Positions 18,815-29,036 of a stretch of 64,000 bases of DNA are shown one piece after another. The stretch is from Mucilaginibacter phyllosphaerae (GTDB taxonomy: Bacteria; Bacteroidota; Bacteroidia; Sphingobacteriales; Sphingobacteriaceae). Location of the stretch: positions 124,001 to 188,000 of the forward strand of contig NZ_SNQG01000004.1 in NCBI RefSeq assembly GCF_004378255.1, read 5' to 3'. Made by a program: the position numbers and the translations under genes. The notes beneath the pieces were generated by a model. That model saw only the letters and a list, made by a program, of their open reading frames with translations, was not told the DNA's origin and did not search any database. Within the stretch, counting starts at the first letter, position 1. Every line of letters begins with the position of its first letter.

Positions 18815-18829
18815 TTGTGGTAAGGCTTT

Positions 18830-20545
18830 TTATTTCAATGAAAAAAACTCTGCAATAGGGCCCAGTGCCAGGGCAGGGAAATAGGATAACGCGTTTAATA
18901 CCAGTATCACAGCAAAGGTCATCAGCCCGAAGGTTACCGTATCGGTTTTAAGCGTGCCGGCAGATTCTGGAATGAATTTCTTTTGCCCAAGCAAACCTGC
19001 TATAGCCACAGGGCCTATAATTGGCAGGAAGCGGCCCAGCAGCATCACAATGCCTGTAGATACGTTCCAAAAAATGTTGTTATCGCCCAAACCTTCAAAG
19101 CCCGATCCGTTGTTGGCGTTGGCTGAGGTCATCTCATAAAGCATCTCACTAAAGCCATGGAAACCGGGGTTGTTTAACCATGCCGATGGTTTAACGGCCC
19201 AGGCGGCATTGCCGTGGTTGGTGAATACATAAGCGGCTATGGCTGTACCCGCCATAATTAAAAACGGACTCAGCAGGGTTATCAAAGCGGCTATCTTTAC
19301 TTCCCGGGCCTCCACCTTGTGGCCTAAAAATTCCGGGGTACGGCCAACCATCAGGCCGGATATAAACACGGCGATGATGAGGTAGATAAAGTAGTTTAAT
19401 ACACCCACACCGCAGCCACCAAAGAAGCCGTTGATCATCATACCCAGCAGTTGCCATAAACCGGTAAGGGCCATCGTACTATCGTGCATGCCGTTAACCG
19501 AACCTGTTGATACAATAGTGGTAAAAGTACTCCAATAGGCTGTCGCGGTTGGCCCAAAGCGTACTTCCTTGCCCTCCATAGCGCCGGTTGGCTGTATAAT
19601 GCCCATTTTGGCAATGGCGGGGTTGCCGCCGGTTTCGCTGCCGATGCTTGGGATAAGCAGTAGCAGGGCGCCAATCATCATCACCCCAAAAATTACCCAA
19701 CCCAGTTTTTTGCGGCGGATAAAATAACCGAAGCATAACACCATGGCAATAGGGATGATCATCTGCGAAGTGATCTCTACCATGTTAGTGAGGTAGTTGG
19801 GGTTTTCCAGCGGGTGGGCAGAGTTTGCACCAAACCAGCCGCCACCATTTGTGCCCAGGTGCTTAATGGCTATCATTTGTGCTGCCGGGCCGCGCGATAC
19901 ATGCACGGTATCGCCCTGCAGGGATATGAATTGATCTTTACCGGCGTAGCTGCTTGGCGTACCGTTAAAGGTTAATATTAAAGCTATTATAGCCGATAAG
20001 GGCAGCAATAAGCGGGTAATGGCTTTTATAAAGTAATTCCAAAAGTTACCGATATCGTTAGTGGTTTTATCGCGGAAGGCTTTAAACAAACCTACAGCGC
20101 AAGCTATACCTGTTGCGGCACTTACAAAGTGCAGAAACATAAATATAAAGTGCTGTATGAGGTAGCTGGCGCCGCTTTCGCCGCTGTAGTGCTGCAGGTT
20201 ACAGTTAACTACAAAGCTAATGATGGTGTTAAAGGCCAGGTCGGCGGTCATGCCGGGGTTACCATCCGGGTTAAGGGGTAGCTTATCCTGGTACATCAAC
20301 ACAAAAAAGCCGTAAACCAACCAAAGCAGGTTGATGCACATCATGGCTTTTAAAAACTGTTTCCAGTTCATGGGTTCGTTGGGGTTGATGCCGGATAGCT
20401 TGTAGATGCCGTTTTCTAAAGGCTTCATAAAGTCGGTCCAAACCTTTTCGCCGGCAAACATTTTTGCCAGGTATTTGCCCAGTGGTATGCCTATAACCAG
20501 CATCAGGGCAAATGAGGCAATAATTCCAAATAGTTCTGTGTTCAT
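18830..20545 (-). CDS. kdpA: Potassium-transporting ATPase potassium-binding subunit KdpA
   Basis: 571 aa polytopic membrane protein, the channel-like K+-binding subunit related to Trk/Ktr channels. Selectivity-filter-type segments are visible, such as FVVNCNLQHYSGESGASY, GTNGGGWFGANSAHPLENPN and MTSANANNGSGFEGLGDNN. The N-terminus MNTELFGIIASFALMLVIGIPLGKYLAKMF is typical. It lies 12 nt downstream of kdpF and heads the large subunits of the complex. Confidence 0.97.
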   Translation of the reverse strand: MNTELFGIIASFALMLVIGIPLGKYLAKMFAGEKVWTDFMKPLENGIYKLSGINPNEPMNWKQFLKAMMCINLLWLVYGFFVLMYQDKLPLNPDGNPGMTADLAFNTIISFVVNCNLQHYSGESGASYLIQHFIFMFLHFVSAATGIACAVGLFKAFRDKTTNDIGNFWNYFIKAITRLLLPLSAIIALILTFNGTPSSYAGKDQFISLQGDTVHVSRGPAAQMIAIKHLGTNGGGWFGANSAHPLENPNYLTNMVEITSQMIIPIAMVLCFGYFIRRKKLGWVIFGVMMIGALLLLIPSIGSETGGNPAIAKMGIIQPTGAMEGKEVRFGPTATAYWSTFTTIVSTGSVNGMHDSTMALTGLWQLLGMMINGFFGGCGVGVLNYFIYLIIAVFISGLMVGRTPEFLGHKVEAREVKIAALITLLSPFLIMAGTAIAAYVFTNHGNAAWAVKPSAWLNNPGFHGFSEMLYEMTSANANNGSGFEGLGDNNIFWNVSTGIVMLLGRFLPIIGPVAIAGLLGQKKFIPESAGTLKTDTVTFGLMTFAVILVLNALSYFPALALGPIAEFFSLK

Positions 20546-20557
20546 TGTTTGTTCAGG

Positions 20558-20635
20558 TTAAAAGTTTTCGGGTTTAAGCAGTACATATACTATGTATAAA
20601 AAAACTGCGATAGAGATAATGAATAGTGCTATCAT
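20558..20635 (-). CDS. kdpF: Potassium-transporting ATPase small subunit KdpF
   Basis: 25 codons, too short for routine ORF calling: M-I-A-L-F-I-I-S-I-A-V-F-L-Y-I-V-Y-V-L-L then K-P-E-N-F. One hydrophobic helix ends in the family signature 'L(L/R)xPExF'. Position immediately upstream of kdpA (12 nt) on the same strand is the conserved place for kdpF. KdpF is a lipid-like stabiliser of the KdpFABC complex. Confidence 0.9.
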   Translation of the reverse strand: MIALFIISIAVFLYIVYVLLKPENF

Positions 20636-20641
20636 GTTGCG

Positions 20642-20725
20642 TTAGATTTTTTCGAACCAGTCGATAGATTTGAAAATAACCCACCAGCCGACGAGGATGG
20701 CGAGGAAGAGAAGTATGGTGATCAT
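20642..20725 (-). CDS. 27-aa small membrane protein leading the kdp operon
   Basis: An ATG-initiated 27-codon frame ends 6 nt before kdpF. The peptide begins MITILLFLAILVGWWVIF and ends KSIDWFEKI: one hydrophobic helix with a WW pair, then a short amphipathic basic/acidic tail. The tight spacing to kdpF and membrane character suggest a real small subunit or regulator of the Kdp complex. It is distinct from KdpF, whose own gene follows. I do not recognise a named family. It is the first gene of the operon by position, with a terminator for the preceding gene 110 nt further upstream. Confidence 0.6.
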   Translation of the reverse strand: MITILLFLAILVGWWVIFKSIDWFEKI

Positions 20726-20833
20726 TATAGTATTGTTTTGCCCACCCATGCCAATAGCGATGCCGTTTACGGAAATTTATCTATAAGTGGTTGATTGATA
20801 AATATTTGTATATTTCAAAAAATCTGATTAAAT

Positions 20834-20864
20834 AAAAAACCCTTCCATTTTGGAAGGGTTTTTT
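20834..20864 (-). terminator. Rho-independent terminator of the Hint-domain gene
   Basis: Perfect hairpin aaaaaacccttcca / tggaagggtttttt with terminal T-tract in either direction. It lies 68 nt after the Hint-gene stop and upstream of the kdp operon. Confidence 0.85.
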
Positions 20865-20931
20865 ATCGTTTTGGAAGAGGAGGGGTGTATGCCGGCGGGT
20901 TGCCCGCCTGTTAGGAATGCGCTATACCGGC

Positions 20932-21912
20932 CTATTTCTGCATCACCATAACGCCATTCATAATTACGGTGCTGCCGCCATCGGCAACAATGTTATAAAC
21001 TTTTTGGGTGCCACCGGCGTGTTCAGATCTTAACAGCACGGTAAAGCTTTCGTATTGGCCGGTTTGCTCGTTAAGGCATAATACATCCTGCCCTAAGGCA
21101 ATGTCGCCAATTTTTTGGTTACCCTGTTTGGTTAGCATAGGGTGGTTTGGCGTGGCCTGCAATACCTTGCTGTTTAACAGGATGTTGTTGCCATTAACCT
21201 GTGCCGATACCAGTACCAGTTTGGTTAAGGCATAATTTTTAGCATCGTGCGTGGTTAGTTCTTTTACCTTTACGGCAGATGATACCTTTGTAGCCGGATC
21301 AACGGTAATTACCTCATCGCCGCTTTTTACATCTTTTAAAAGTTTTTTGGCGCCATTGGCCATCGTTACCATTTCATCACCGGGGAAACAGATATCATTA
21401 CCATAAGTGGCCGACTCTTCTTTCAGATCCTTACCGCCGTTAAGCAGTTTGTATTGCTGAAAGCTAAACTCTTTAGAGAGTACGTAAGATAGCTTCAGAA
21501 TAAAGTTAGTTTCTACCTTGTTGATATTGTCTATATCCAGAAAATATTGTTCCCAAACTTTGCCGTCAGCGGTAAAATCGGGCACCAAGGCTTTGTACAG
21601 TTTACCTTTTTCATTAGTATAGAAAACCATGGTCCCAATTTCCTGCATACCTTCTTTAGCGATCAGTTTATACAGGTCTATCCGTTTTTTAAGGCCGTCG
21701 CTGCCGGTAATAAAGTAAGGCTTGCGGCCCTCATAACGGTCGAGTATGTAAGTGTTCTCAAACTTTACATAGGTGTCCTTATCCAGATCGGCAATGTTAA
21801 AGGTTTGTGCTTTGGTATATTCGGCCATCGTAAGCGGCCTGGGCGTTACGGTTTGTGCCCGGCTCATTAAAACCGAGCCTGCAAATAATAGTGTTAGTGT
21901 AAGTTTACGCAT
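20932..21912 (-). CDS. Exported protein with C-terminal Hint (intein-like) domain
   Basis: 326 aa. The signal peptide is MRKLTLTLLFAGSVLMSRAQ. Residues about 20-170 are an unrecognised N-terminal region. From about 174 the Hint fold is visible. Block A-like ICFPGDEMVTMANGAKKLLKDVKSGDEVITVD supplies the nucleophilic Cys. Block F-like LQATPNHPMLT supplies the catalytic His. Block G-like VYNIVADGGSTVIMNGVMV follows. The protein ends 4 residues after block G (MVMQK): there is no C-extein, and the His-Asn that completes inteins is replaced by NGV. Such proteins can cleave N-terminally, or attach a ligand like hedgehog, but cannot splice. Function is unknown. It is monocistronic with its own terminator. 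Confidence 0.8.
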   Translation of the reverse strand: MRKLTLTLLFAGSVLMSRAQTVTPRPLTMAEYTKAQTFNIADLDKDTYVKFENTYILDRYEGRKPYFITGSDGLKKRIDLYKLIAKEGMQEIGTMVFYTNEKGKLYKALVPDFTADGKVWEQYFLDIDNINKVETNFILKLSYVLSKEFSFQQYKLLNGGKDLKEESATYGNDICFPGDEMVTMANGAKKLLKDVKSGDEVITVDPATKVSSAVKVKELTTHDAKNYALTKLVLVSAQVNGNNILLNSKVLQATPNHPMLTKQGNQKIGDIALGQDVLCLNEQTGQYESFTVLLRSEHAGGTQKVYNIVADGGSTVIMNGVMVMQK

Positions 21913-22022
21913 GTTTTTAATAGAGGGTCAGGATTATAAAGAGTCAGGAATCAAGACAGAAAAAAAAATAAAGTCGTTTATGCGTTCTGTTTCTTGTAGA
22001 TTGGTTTTTGTCTGTTTTTCAA

Positions 22023-23189
22023 TTAAGATATTTCTTTAAAGGCGGCTGCAAACGCTTCCATCTCGTCCATGCGGCCGATGGAAATGCGGCACCAGTCCTT
22101 GCCATTCAGTTTCCAGTCGCGGATGCCTACGCTGCGTTTAAACATTTCGGTACTGAATTTTTTGCCGTCCATTTTTATCGGGAACATCACAAAATTCGCT
22201 GATGAAGGGATGTAGTCATACCCCTCTTGCTTTAATACCGAATAAAGGTATTCTTTAGATTCATTGGTTTTTTTAAGGGTTTCGGCTAAAAAATCTTTTT
22301 CCTGGTAAGCAGCAAGGGCAGCGGCCAGCGTAGTAGAACTGATATTAAAACCCGCGCTCGAATATTTTTTAAGCATCGTTATCGTTTCGGGCTGTGCAAT
22401 GGCATAACCTAAACGCAGGCCGGCAAAGCCATAAAGTTTAGAGAAGGTGCGCGCCACAATAATATTGTTGCCGGCCTTTAGCTGCCCTATCATGGTAGCT
22501 GCCTGGGCATCGGGCAGGTAATCTATATAAGCTTCATCAACAAATACCATTGTTTTTTTGGATACGCGTTCGCAAAAGGCTTTCAGTTTGGCGGTATCTA
22601 CAACGGTTGCAGTTGGGTTATTGGGGTTGCAAATGTAAACCATGCCGGTATTGGCATCTACCTTTGCTTCCATGGCATCAAGGTCTAACTTATAATCGGC
22701 AGTAAGCGGTACTTTTACCCATTTGCCGTCAAATTCCTCGGCATAGGTTGGCAGGTCATCGTAAGATGGGTCGCCGGTGATCACACTTTTGCCACCTTTT
22801 GTGTAGCACAATGCAGCAGCATGTAACAACGGGGTGGAGCCCGAATCCATCACGATATTTTTTAACGCCACACCCTCATAGGCGGCAATTTTGCCCGATA
22901 GCTGCGACATCATCATAAACGGGTACTGGTAACTTTTATCAAGCGCATCTGCAATGGCTTTTTTAGCGGCGGGCGAAGGGCCGAAGGGGTTTTCATTTGC
23001 CAGTAACCGCGCCTTCAGGTCAAACGGGCCGGATAGCGCGGCTTCGCTATCTGTTAATGCGCGGGTTGACCTGAGCATGCGTTTAGGCATGGCCGATAGT
23101 TTACCGATGGTGCCCGAACAAAAAGCCAGTCCCCCGGCTATAAAAGCGCTGGATCTGATCCAGTTTCTGCGGTTAATTGAGTTTGCCAT
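22023..23189 (-). CDS. Tat-exported PLP-dependent aminotransferase (HisC-like fold type I)
   Basis: 388 aa. The N-terminus MANSINRRNWIRSSAFIAGGLAFCSGTIGKLSA looks like a twin-arginine signal, unusual for an aminotransferase and implying a pre-folded PLP enzyme exported to the periplasm. Family motifs: NENPFGPSPAAKKAIADAL, CNPNNPTATVVD, VFVDEAYIDYLPD, and the PLP-Schiff-base segment VARTFSKLYGFAGLRLGYAI (Lys in SKLYG). The closest style is histidinol-phosphate or aromatic amino acid aminotransferase, but the location and the absence of his genes argue against histidine synthesis. Forty nucleotides upstream ends a Tat-exported flavin amine oxidase on the same strand, so the two probably process the same amine or amino acid outside the cytoplasm. 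Confidence 0.85.
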   Translation of the reverse strand: MANSINRRNWIRSSAFIAGGLAFCSGTIGKLSAMPKRMLRSTRALTDSEAALSGPFDLKARLLANENPFGPSPAAKKAIADALDKSYQYPFMMMSQLSGKIAAYEGVALKNIVMDSGSTPLLHAAALCYTKGGKSVITGDPSYDDLPTYAEEFDGKWVKVPLTADYKLDLDAMEAKVDANTGMVYICNPNNPTATVVDTAKLKAFCERVSKKTMVFVDEAYIDYLPDAQAATMIGQLKAGNNIIVARTFSKLYGFAGLRLGYAIAQPETITMLKKYSSAGFNISSTTLAAALAAYQEKDFLAETLKKTNESKEYLYSVLKQEGYDYIPSSANFVMFPIKMDGKKFSTEMFKRSVGIRDWKLNGKDWCRISIGRMDEMEAFAAAFKEIS

Positions 23190-23229
23190 TGTAAAGTATT
23201 TTTAGTTTCAGTTAGTTTTTAAGTTTAGT

Positions 23230-24813
23230 TTATTTTTGTGCCGGGTATTGTATCCTTTGCTCACTTACCCTGGCATGTATGGCCGCAACCGTGCTGCGTG
23301 CCGATTCAAATGCGCCGGCCATCCAGGCGTTTAGGTAAGTAAGGTGCTCGCCTGCAAAATATACCTGTTTATAGGGCTTCAGCAGGGCCGGGTACTGGTT
23401 TTTACGGGTATCGGTATTGTAAACCGCCCAGCCGCCCAGGCTGTACTTGGTTTTATGCCAGCTTACCGAAAACGAATTTTCAAATTCCTGATCATACTGC
23501 GGATGGATCAGCCTGCCTTTCTCCAGCGCAAACTTTTCGCGTTCGGCAAAATTTAAGTTGCCAATTTTTTGTGCTTTTTCATTAAAGTTATAATAACCTA
23601 TCAAAATGCCCTTTTTACCCAGATAATCATAAGAAGGGTAAAAAACCTGCGTCAGATCGTTATTGGTGTGGGTGATGCCGCCATAAATATGCTCGTCCTC
23701 TTCCCAAAAACGGCGCTTAAACTGCAGGCCTATCTTCCCGGTGGGGATGTAGCCGATATAATCTATCGCCCGGCTTACATCACCTGCAAAATTGTGGTTG
23801 ATATTACTTAAAACCGGCAGGGGCAGGGTGCAGATGCACAGGTCGGCAGTAAGTTCGTGTTTGCCTGCGGCATCGGTATAAACAACCTTCACACCCTCGG
23901 GCAGGTTGGTAATATCGGTAACCTCAGCGCCCGTCTTTAAAAACGGTGAGATCTTTTTCTCCAATGCCGATGCTATCTTATCCATGCCGCCAATTGCCTG
24001 GAACATGGTCATCTGTAATTCGTAGGTATATTCGGCAACGTTGTAAAAATCCGGGTCCATCAGGCCCGAGCGGATCAGATCGGCCAGTTTATGCGGGTCG
24101 CCAATTCTGCCGGGCTTATCACCGGCTCCGTACATTTCGGTATAGCCACGCCTGGCAGATGCTTTGTACAATTTATCCACATCCAGCCCGCCTTCGGCTT
24201 TAAGGTATTCGATCACCTTTTCGGCATCTTCTTTGGTAAGGGCGCTATCCAGCCCGCCGTGGTCGATGCTTTTGGCCAGCATTTCGGCCATGTAACCGCG
24301 GATATCGTTATGCACCTCGCGCACCTTTATTTTTTTGTTGGATAAGGGGCCTTTGCCTTCTGCAAAATAATAAGCGCCTTCGTTTATATTGTTGTAAACC
24401 TGTATGGGCACGCCCAGTTCCTTACAATAGTGCAGGGTAAGTTGGTGGTTATGCGGTATGCGCGATGGGCCTGCATTAAAGTACTGGCCTTCGTCAAAAC
24501 GGGCGGTGGCGGTTGGGTTATCAGTTTCTGTTTGGGTGCTGCCGTTGCGGATGCTCCAGCAGCGGCCGCCGGTGCGTTTGCGGGCTTCTAATATAGTGCA
24601 GCGGTAACCCAGTTTGGTTAATTCGTAGGCGCAGGTCATGCCGGCTAAACCGGCGCCTAATATTACAATGTGTTTGCCGTTGCCGCTGCCTTGTAAATTA
24701 AAGGCATGCGCCGGGGCGGGGCGTAAAAGCCCTAAAGCCATCATAGCAGGATAGGTGCCGCCGGCCAGCATAGCGCCTTTGCCCAAAAAATCTCTCCGGG
24801 TAATTGTTTTCAA
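23230..24813 (-). CDS. Tat-exported flavin-containing amine oxidase
   Basis: 527 aa. The twin-arginine signal ITRRDFLGKGAMLAGG precedes an Ala-rich cleavage region. The FAD-binding Rossmann motif is HIVILGAGLAGMTCAYELTKLGYRCTILEARKRTGGRCWS (about residues 48-87). The C-terminal FAD motif is VYFAGEHLTYLNAWMAGAFESARSTVAAI (about 480-510), a clear monoamine oxidase/L-amino-acid oxidase signature. It oxidatively deaminates an amine or amino acid with release of H2O2; the substrate is not deducible. It is translated just ahead of the exported aminotransferase (40-nt gap). Confidence 0.9.
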   Translation of the reverse strand: MKTITRRDFLGKGAMLAGGTYPAMMALGLLRPAPAHAFNLQGSGNGKHIVILGAGLAGMTCAYELTKLGYRCTILEARKRTGGRCWSIRNGSTQTETDNPTATARFDEGQYFNAGPSRIPHNHQLTLHYCKELGVPIQVYNNINEGAYYFAEGKGPLSNKKIKVREVHNDIRGYMAEMLAKSIDHGGLDSALTKEDAEKVIEYLKAEGGLDVDKLYKASARRGYTEMYGAGDKPGRIGDPHKLADLIRSGLMDPDFYNVAEYTYELQMTMFQAIGGMDKIASALEKKISPFLKTGAEVTDITNLPEGVKVVYTDAAGKHELTADLCICTLPLPVLSNINHNFAGDVSRAIDYIGYIPTGKIGLQFKRRFWEEDEHIYGGITHTNNDLTQVFYPSYDYLGKKGILIGYYNFNEKAQKIGNLNFAEREKFALEKGRLIHPQYDQEFENSFSVSWHKTKYSLGGWAVYNTDTRKNQYPALLKPYKQVYFAGEHLTYLNAWMAGAFESARSTVAAIHARVSEQRIQYPAQK

Positions 24814-25049
24814 TACAAAATCAATATTATAGTTAGTTGGCTAAAGATAGTTTATTTTGCTTTTTTATAAAACTACGTATCAAAAATTTTAATTATGATA
24901 ATATCCACCAAACTAATATACATTTTTAGTAAAATAACGGGTGAGGATTTTAAGAAGAGTATAGATTTTTTAATTGTTATTTGCTTTAGGTGTAATTATC
25001 TATTTTATTAAATTTGGCTCAGTATTTATCCATTTAAGCTATTATACCC

Positions 25050-25517
25050 ATGCAGGAAGCATCGCCGTTAAACCAGGTTGCAGAATTTCATAAAACATTT
25101 AAACACCCGGTTTTAAACCAGCCCACCATACCCGCTAAAGCCCGCTGCGACCTGCGTGTTGCCTTACTGGCCGAAGAAGTAAAAGAACTGCAGGAAGCCA
25201 TTGCCGATAATAACCTGGTAGAAATTGCCGATGCCCTGTGCGATATTCAATACGTACTGGCGGGTGCCATACTGGAGTTTGGCCTGGGCGAAAAATTTAA
25301 GGCTTTGTTTGATGAAGTGCACCGATCTAACATGAGCAAGGCCTGTAACACCATAGAAGAAGCCAACCAAACCATAGCCCACTACCTGCAGAAAGACGGC
25401 AGCGAAGCCAACTATAAAGAAGAGGGATCGAAGTTTTTAGTGTTCCGCACGGCAGATAATAAAACCTTAAAGTCGGTTAACTATTCACCGGCAGATCTGA
25501 AGGGTTTGTTGTTGTAG
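25050..25517 (+). CDS. MazG-like all-alpha NTP pyrophosphohydrolase family protein
   Basis: 155 aa. The Mg-binding ExxE...ExxD motif of the all-alpha NTP-PPase superfamily is visible: LLAEEVKELQEAI (about residues 44-56) and EIADALCDIQYV (about 63-74). HRSNMSKAC follows. This is the phosphoribosyl-ATP pyrophosphohydrolase-like subgroup, which hydrolyses nucleoside triphosphates to monophosphates plus PPi. In this subgroup it is generally a house-cleaning nucleotide hydrolase rather than HisE. No his genes lie nearby. It is a single gene followed by its own terminator. Confidence 0.85.
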   Translation: MQEASPLNQVAEFHKTFKHPVLNQPTIPAKARCDLRVALLAEEVKELQEAIADNNLVEIADALCDIQYVLAGAILEFGLGEKFKALFDEVHRSNMSKACNTIEEANQTIAHYLQKDGSEANYKEEGSKFLVFRTADNKTLKSVNYSPADLKGLLL

Positions 25518-25533
25518 GGGCTGAGTTAATATT

Positions 25534-25568
25534 AAAAAACCTCTTAGCATTTTCTAAGAGGTTTTTTT
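25534..25568 (+). terminator. Rho-independent terminator of the NTP-PPase gene
   Basis: Perfect hairpin aaaaaacctcttag / ctaagaggttttttt, 17 nt after the stop codon. Confidence 0.88.
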
Positions 25569-25651
25569 ATGCTCAAAAATTACGTGAAAACACCCTGCTT
25601 TTTAGCTGGTAAATGCTTTATCTTTAGGTTTTAAACCTAAAACCTGGCGTT

Positions 25652-26341
25652 ATGGATCAGTTAACCACTTTTCTCAATAAAAAAAATTCGGACCTGGAGC
25701 TTTCCTACCTGCAGATCAGGAAGGCGGTAGGGGTGCTCGGCATCATATTACCCATAATAATCGTAGCCGGTACATTCATTTTTGGCAAGTGCAAAACCAT
25801 CGAGCCTTCCATCAGCGATTATTACTATACTATTATGGGCAATGTGCTGGTTGGTATCTTATGCGGGGTATCGCTGTTTTTATACTCGTATAAGGGAATT
25901 GATAACTGGGACAGGGTAGCGAGTAATTTAGCCTGCGTATTTGCCCTGGGCATAGCTTTCTTCCCTACCAATTACGATCATTGCAGCCATTGCATCCGTT
26001 GTAAGATAATCTCAAGAGATAATAACGATCTGCGGAGTATAATCCATTTTGGATCGGCCGCCTTATTTTTTATCGTGCTGGCGTGCATGTCGTTATTTTT
26101 ATTTACCCGCACCAAAAATAAAGGGCAAATGACCCGGCAAAAACGTAAACGCAACCTGGTTTACCGTATATGCGGTATCATTATGCTGCTTGCCATCGGC
26201 ACCATAGCCTTGTTAAAAGTAACCAGCCTGGGTACGCTTATTGTGGCCTATAACCCCGTTTTTTGGTTAGAAACCATTGCGTTATGGGCTTTTGGCTCAT
26301 CGTGGTTAATAAAGGGGGAATTTTTGCTGAAGGATGATTGA
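25652..26341 (+). CDS. Polytopic membrane protein of unknown function (DUF998-like)
   Basis: 229 aa with about six hydrophobic segments: residues about 28-45, 65-85, 93-110, 130-148, 168-190 and 200-220. The phrase SISDYYYTIMGNVLVGILCG, then SLFLYSYKGIDNWDRVASNLACVFALGIAFFPT, recurs in bacterial DUF998-like membrane proteins. Two Cys pairs in DHCSHCIRC (about residue 110) could bind a metal or form disulfides. No catalytic motif is recognised. A 17-nt near-palindrome (ttaggttttaaacctaa, 25624-25640) lies just upstream of the start and may be an operator. Confidence 0.7.
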   Translation: MDQLTTFLNKKNSDLELSYLQIRKAVGVLGIILPIIIVAGTFIFGKCKTIEPSISDYYYTIMGNVLVGILCGVSLFLYSYKGIDNWDRVASNLACVFALGIAFFPTNYDHCSHCIRCKIISRDNNDLRSIIHFGSAALFFIVLACMSLFLFTRTKNKGQMTRQKRKRNLVYRICGIIMLLAIGTIALLKVTSLGTLIVAYNPVFWLETIALWAFGSSWLIKGEFLLKDD

Positions 26342-27679
<1,338 letters not shown>

Positions 27680-27882
27680 GTGTTATGACTGATGAATAAA
27701 GAGGGAATATAAATGGGCTTTACCCTGTTAAAGCAAACAACATATTTAGCAAATAAAAACGTTGGATATTAATTTTTTATATAAGTAAATTACATAACCA
27801 ATAAGGGGCGTAGTATTATAGCTGGCTCTACCAATCATTTTTAATAAACCGGTAATTGATACATCATTAATAACTTTATCCA

Positions 27883-28353
27883 ATGATCAATTTAAATGTA
27901 AATCAAAAAGCGTATCAGGTTGATGCCGACCCCAATATGCCATTACTGTGGGTAATAAGGGACATTATCGGGCTAACCGGTACCAAATATGGCTGCGGTG
28001 TTGCCCAGTGCGGGGCCTGTACGGTGCATTTAAACGGCGAGGCGGTACGGTCATGCGTAACCAGGGTAAGCCGGGCCGAAGGCCAAAAGGTGGTTACCAT
28101 TGAGGGCCTGTCTGCCAATAACAGCCACCCGGCACAGGTGGCCTGGAACGAAGAGAATGTACCCCAATGCGGTTATTGCCATTCCGGGCAGATCATGTCT
28201 GCAGCGGTTCTTCTGCGCGAAAACCCCGACCCCAGCGATGAGGATATCGATGCGGCAATGGCCGGTAACATTTGCCGCTGCGGCACCTACCTGCGCATCC
28301 GTAAAGCCATCCACCTGGCTGCCGGCTTACAAAGAAAGGAGAACGCCAGCTGA
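27883..28353 (+). CDS. iorA: Isoquinoline 1-oxidoreductase-like [2Fe-2S] subunit (IorA type)
   Basis: 156 aa. The plant-type cluster is [23 protein letters not shown] (Cys near residues 42, 47, 50, 62). The C-terminal cluster domain is [18 protein letters not shown] plus [16 protein letters not shown]. It is the electron-transfer subunit of a two-subunit molybdenum hydroxylase. Its stop overlaps the start of the cytochrome gene (ATGA), and the Moco subunit follows that. There is no separate FAD subunit, as expected for isoquinoline-oxidoreductase-type enzymes that pass electrons to a cytochrome. Confidence 0.93.
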   Translation: MINLNVNQKAYQVDADPNMPLLWVIRDIIGLTGTKYGCGVAQCGACTVHLNGEAVRSCVTRVSRAEGQKVVTIEGLSANNSHPAQVAWNEENVPQCGYCHSGQIMSAAVLLRENPDPSDEDIDAAMAGNICRCGTYLRIRKAIHLAAGLQRKENAS

Positions 28354-28994
28354 TGAAACAGCAATCAAATTCGCACAAATATAGCGGTACCATCAGGGCA
28401 TTTACGGTTGTAGGTGTACTGTTATCTGTCATCTGTATCATGGCCTTCGGTATAGATGCCGGTAAGCACACAGCCGCGCCTTTAAATTTAACCGTTAAAA
28501 AAGATAGCGTTGCATCTGTAAAGGCCTTTAAACAGGTTTACACGGTGCTGATGAGCGCACGATGTATGAATTGCCATCCATCGGGTAATATCCCCTTACA
28601 GGGAGATGACAGCCATTTGCACGTCATGTCTCCCCGGCGCGGGGTAGACGGCAAAGGTGTTTACGCCATGAAATGTGCCAACTGCCACCAGGCTACCAAT
28701 ACCCCCGGGCTGCACACGCCTCCCGGTAACCCCAACTGGCATTTGCCGCCTGCCAGCATGAAAATGGTGTTTCAGGGCAAAACGCCGCGCCAGCTGGCCC
28801 AACAATTGGTAAACCCTAAGCAAAATGGTAATAAGGACCTTAAAAAATTAATAGAACATGCAGATGACGGCCTGGTGCTTGCCGGCTGGAACCCCGGCGA
28901 GGGCCGTACGCTACCGCCCATAAGCCACGCCGCATTTAAAAAAGCATGGATCACCTGGCTTACCACCGGGGCCTATGCGCCAAAAGATAAATAG
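28353..28994 (+). CDS. Membrane-anchored di-heme c-type cytochrome of the molybdenum hydroxylase
   Basis: 213 aa. The N-terminal helix TIRAFTVVGVLLSVICIMAFGI anchors or exports the protein. Two CxxCH heme sites are present: SARCMNCHPSG (about residue 68) and MKCANCHQAT (about 108). Candidate Met axial ligands lie downstream (HLPPASMKMVF). It starts within the stop codon of the 2Fe-2S gene, and the Moco-subunit gene starts 42 nt after it, so it very likely takes electrons from the hydroxylase into the respiratory chain. The physical partner is inference from gene order. Confidence 0.85.
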   Translation: MKQQSNSHKYSGTIRAFTVVGVLLSVICIMAFGIDAGKHTAAPLNLTVKKDSVASVKAFKQVYTVLMSARCMNCHPSGNIPLQGDDSHLHVMSPRRGVDGKGVYAMKCANCHQATNTPGLHTPPGNPNWHLPPASMKMVFQGKTPRQLAQQLVNPKQNGNKDLKKLIEHADDGLVLAGWNPGEGRTLPPISHAAFKKAWITWLTTGAYAPKDK

Positions 28995-29036
28995 CCCCGG
29001 TTTAAATTTATTCGTATCACACACAAATTAACTATT

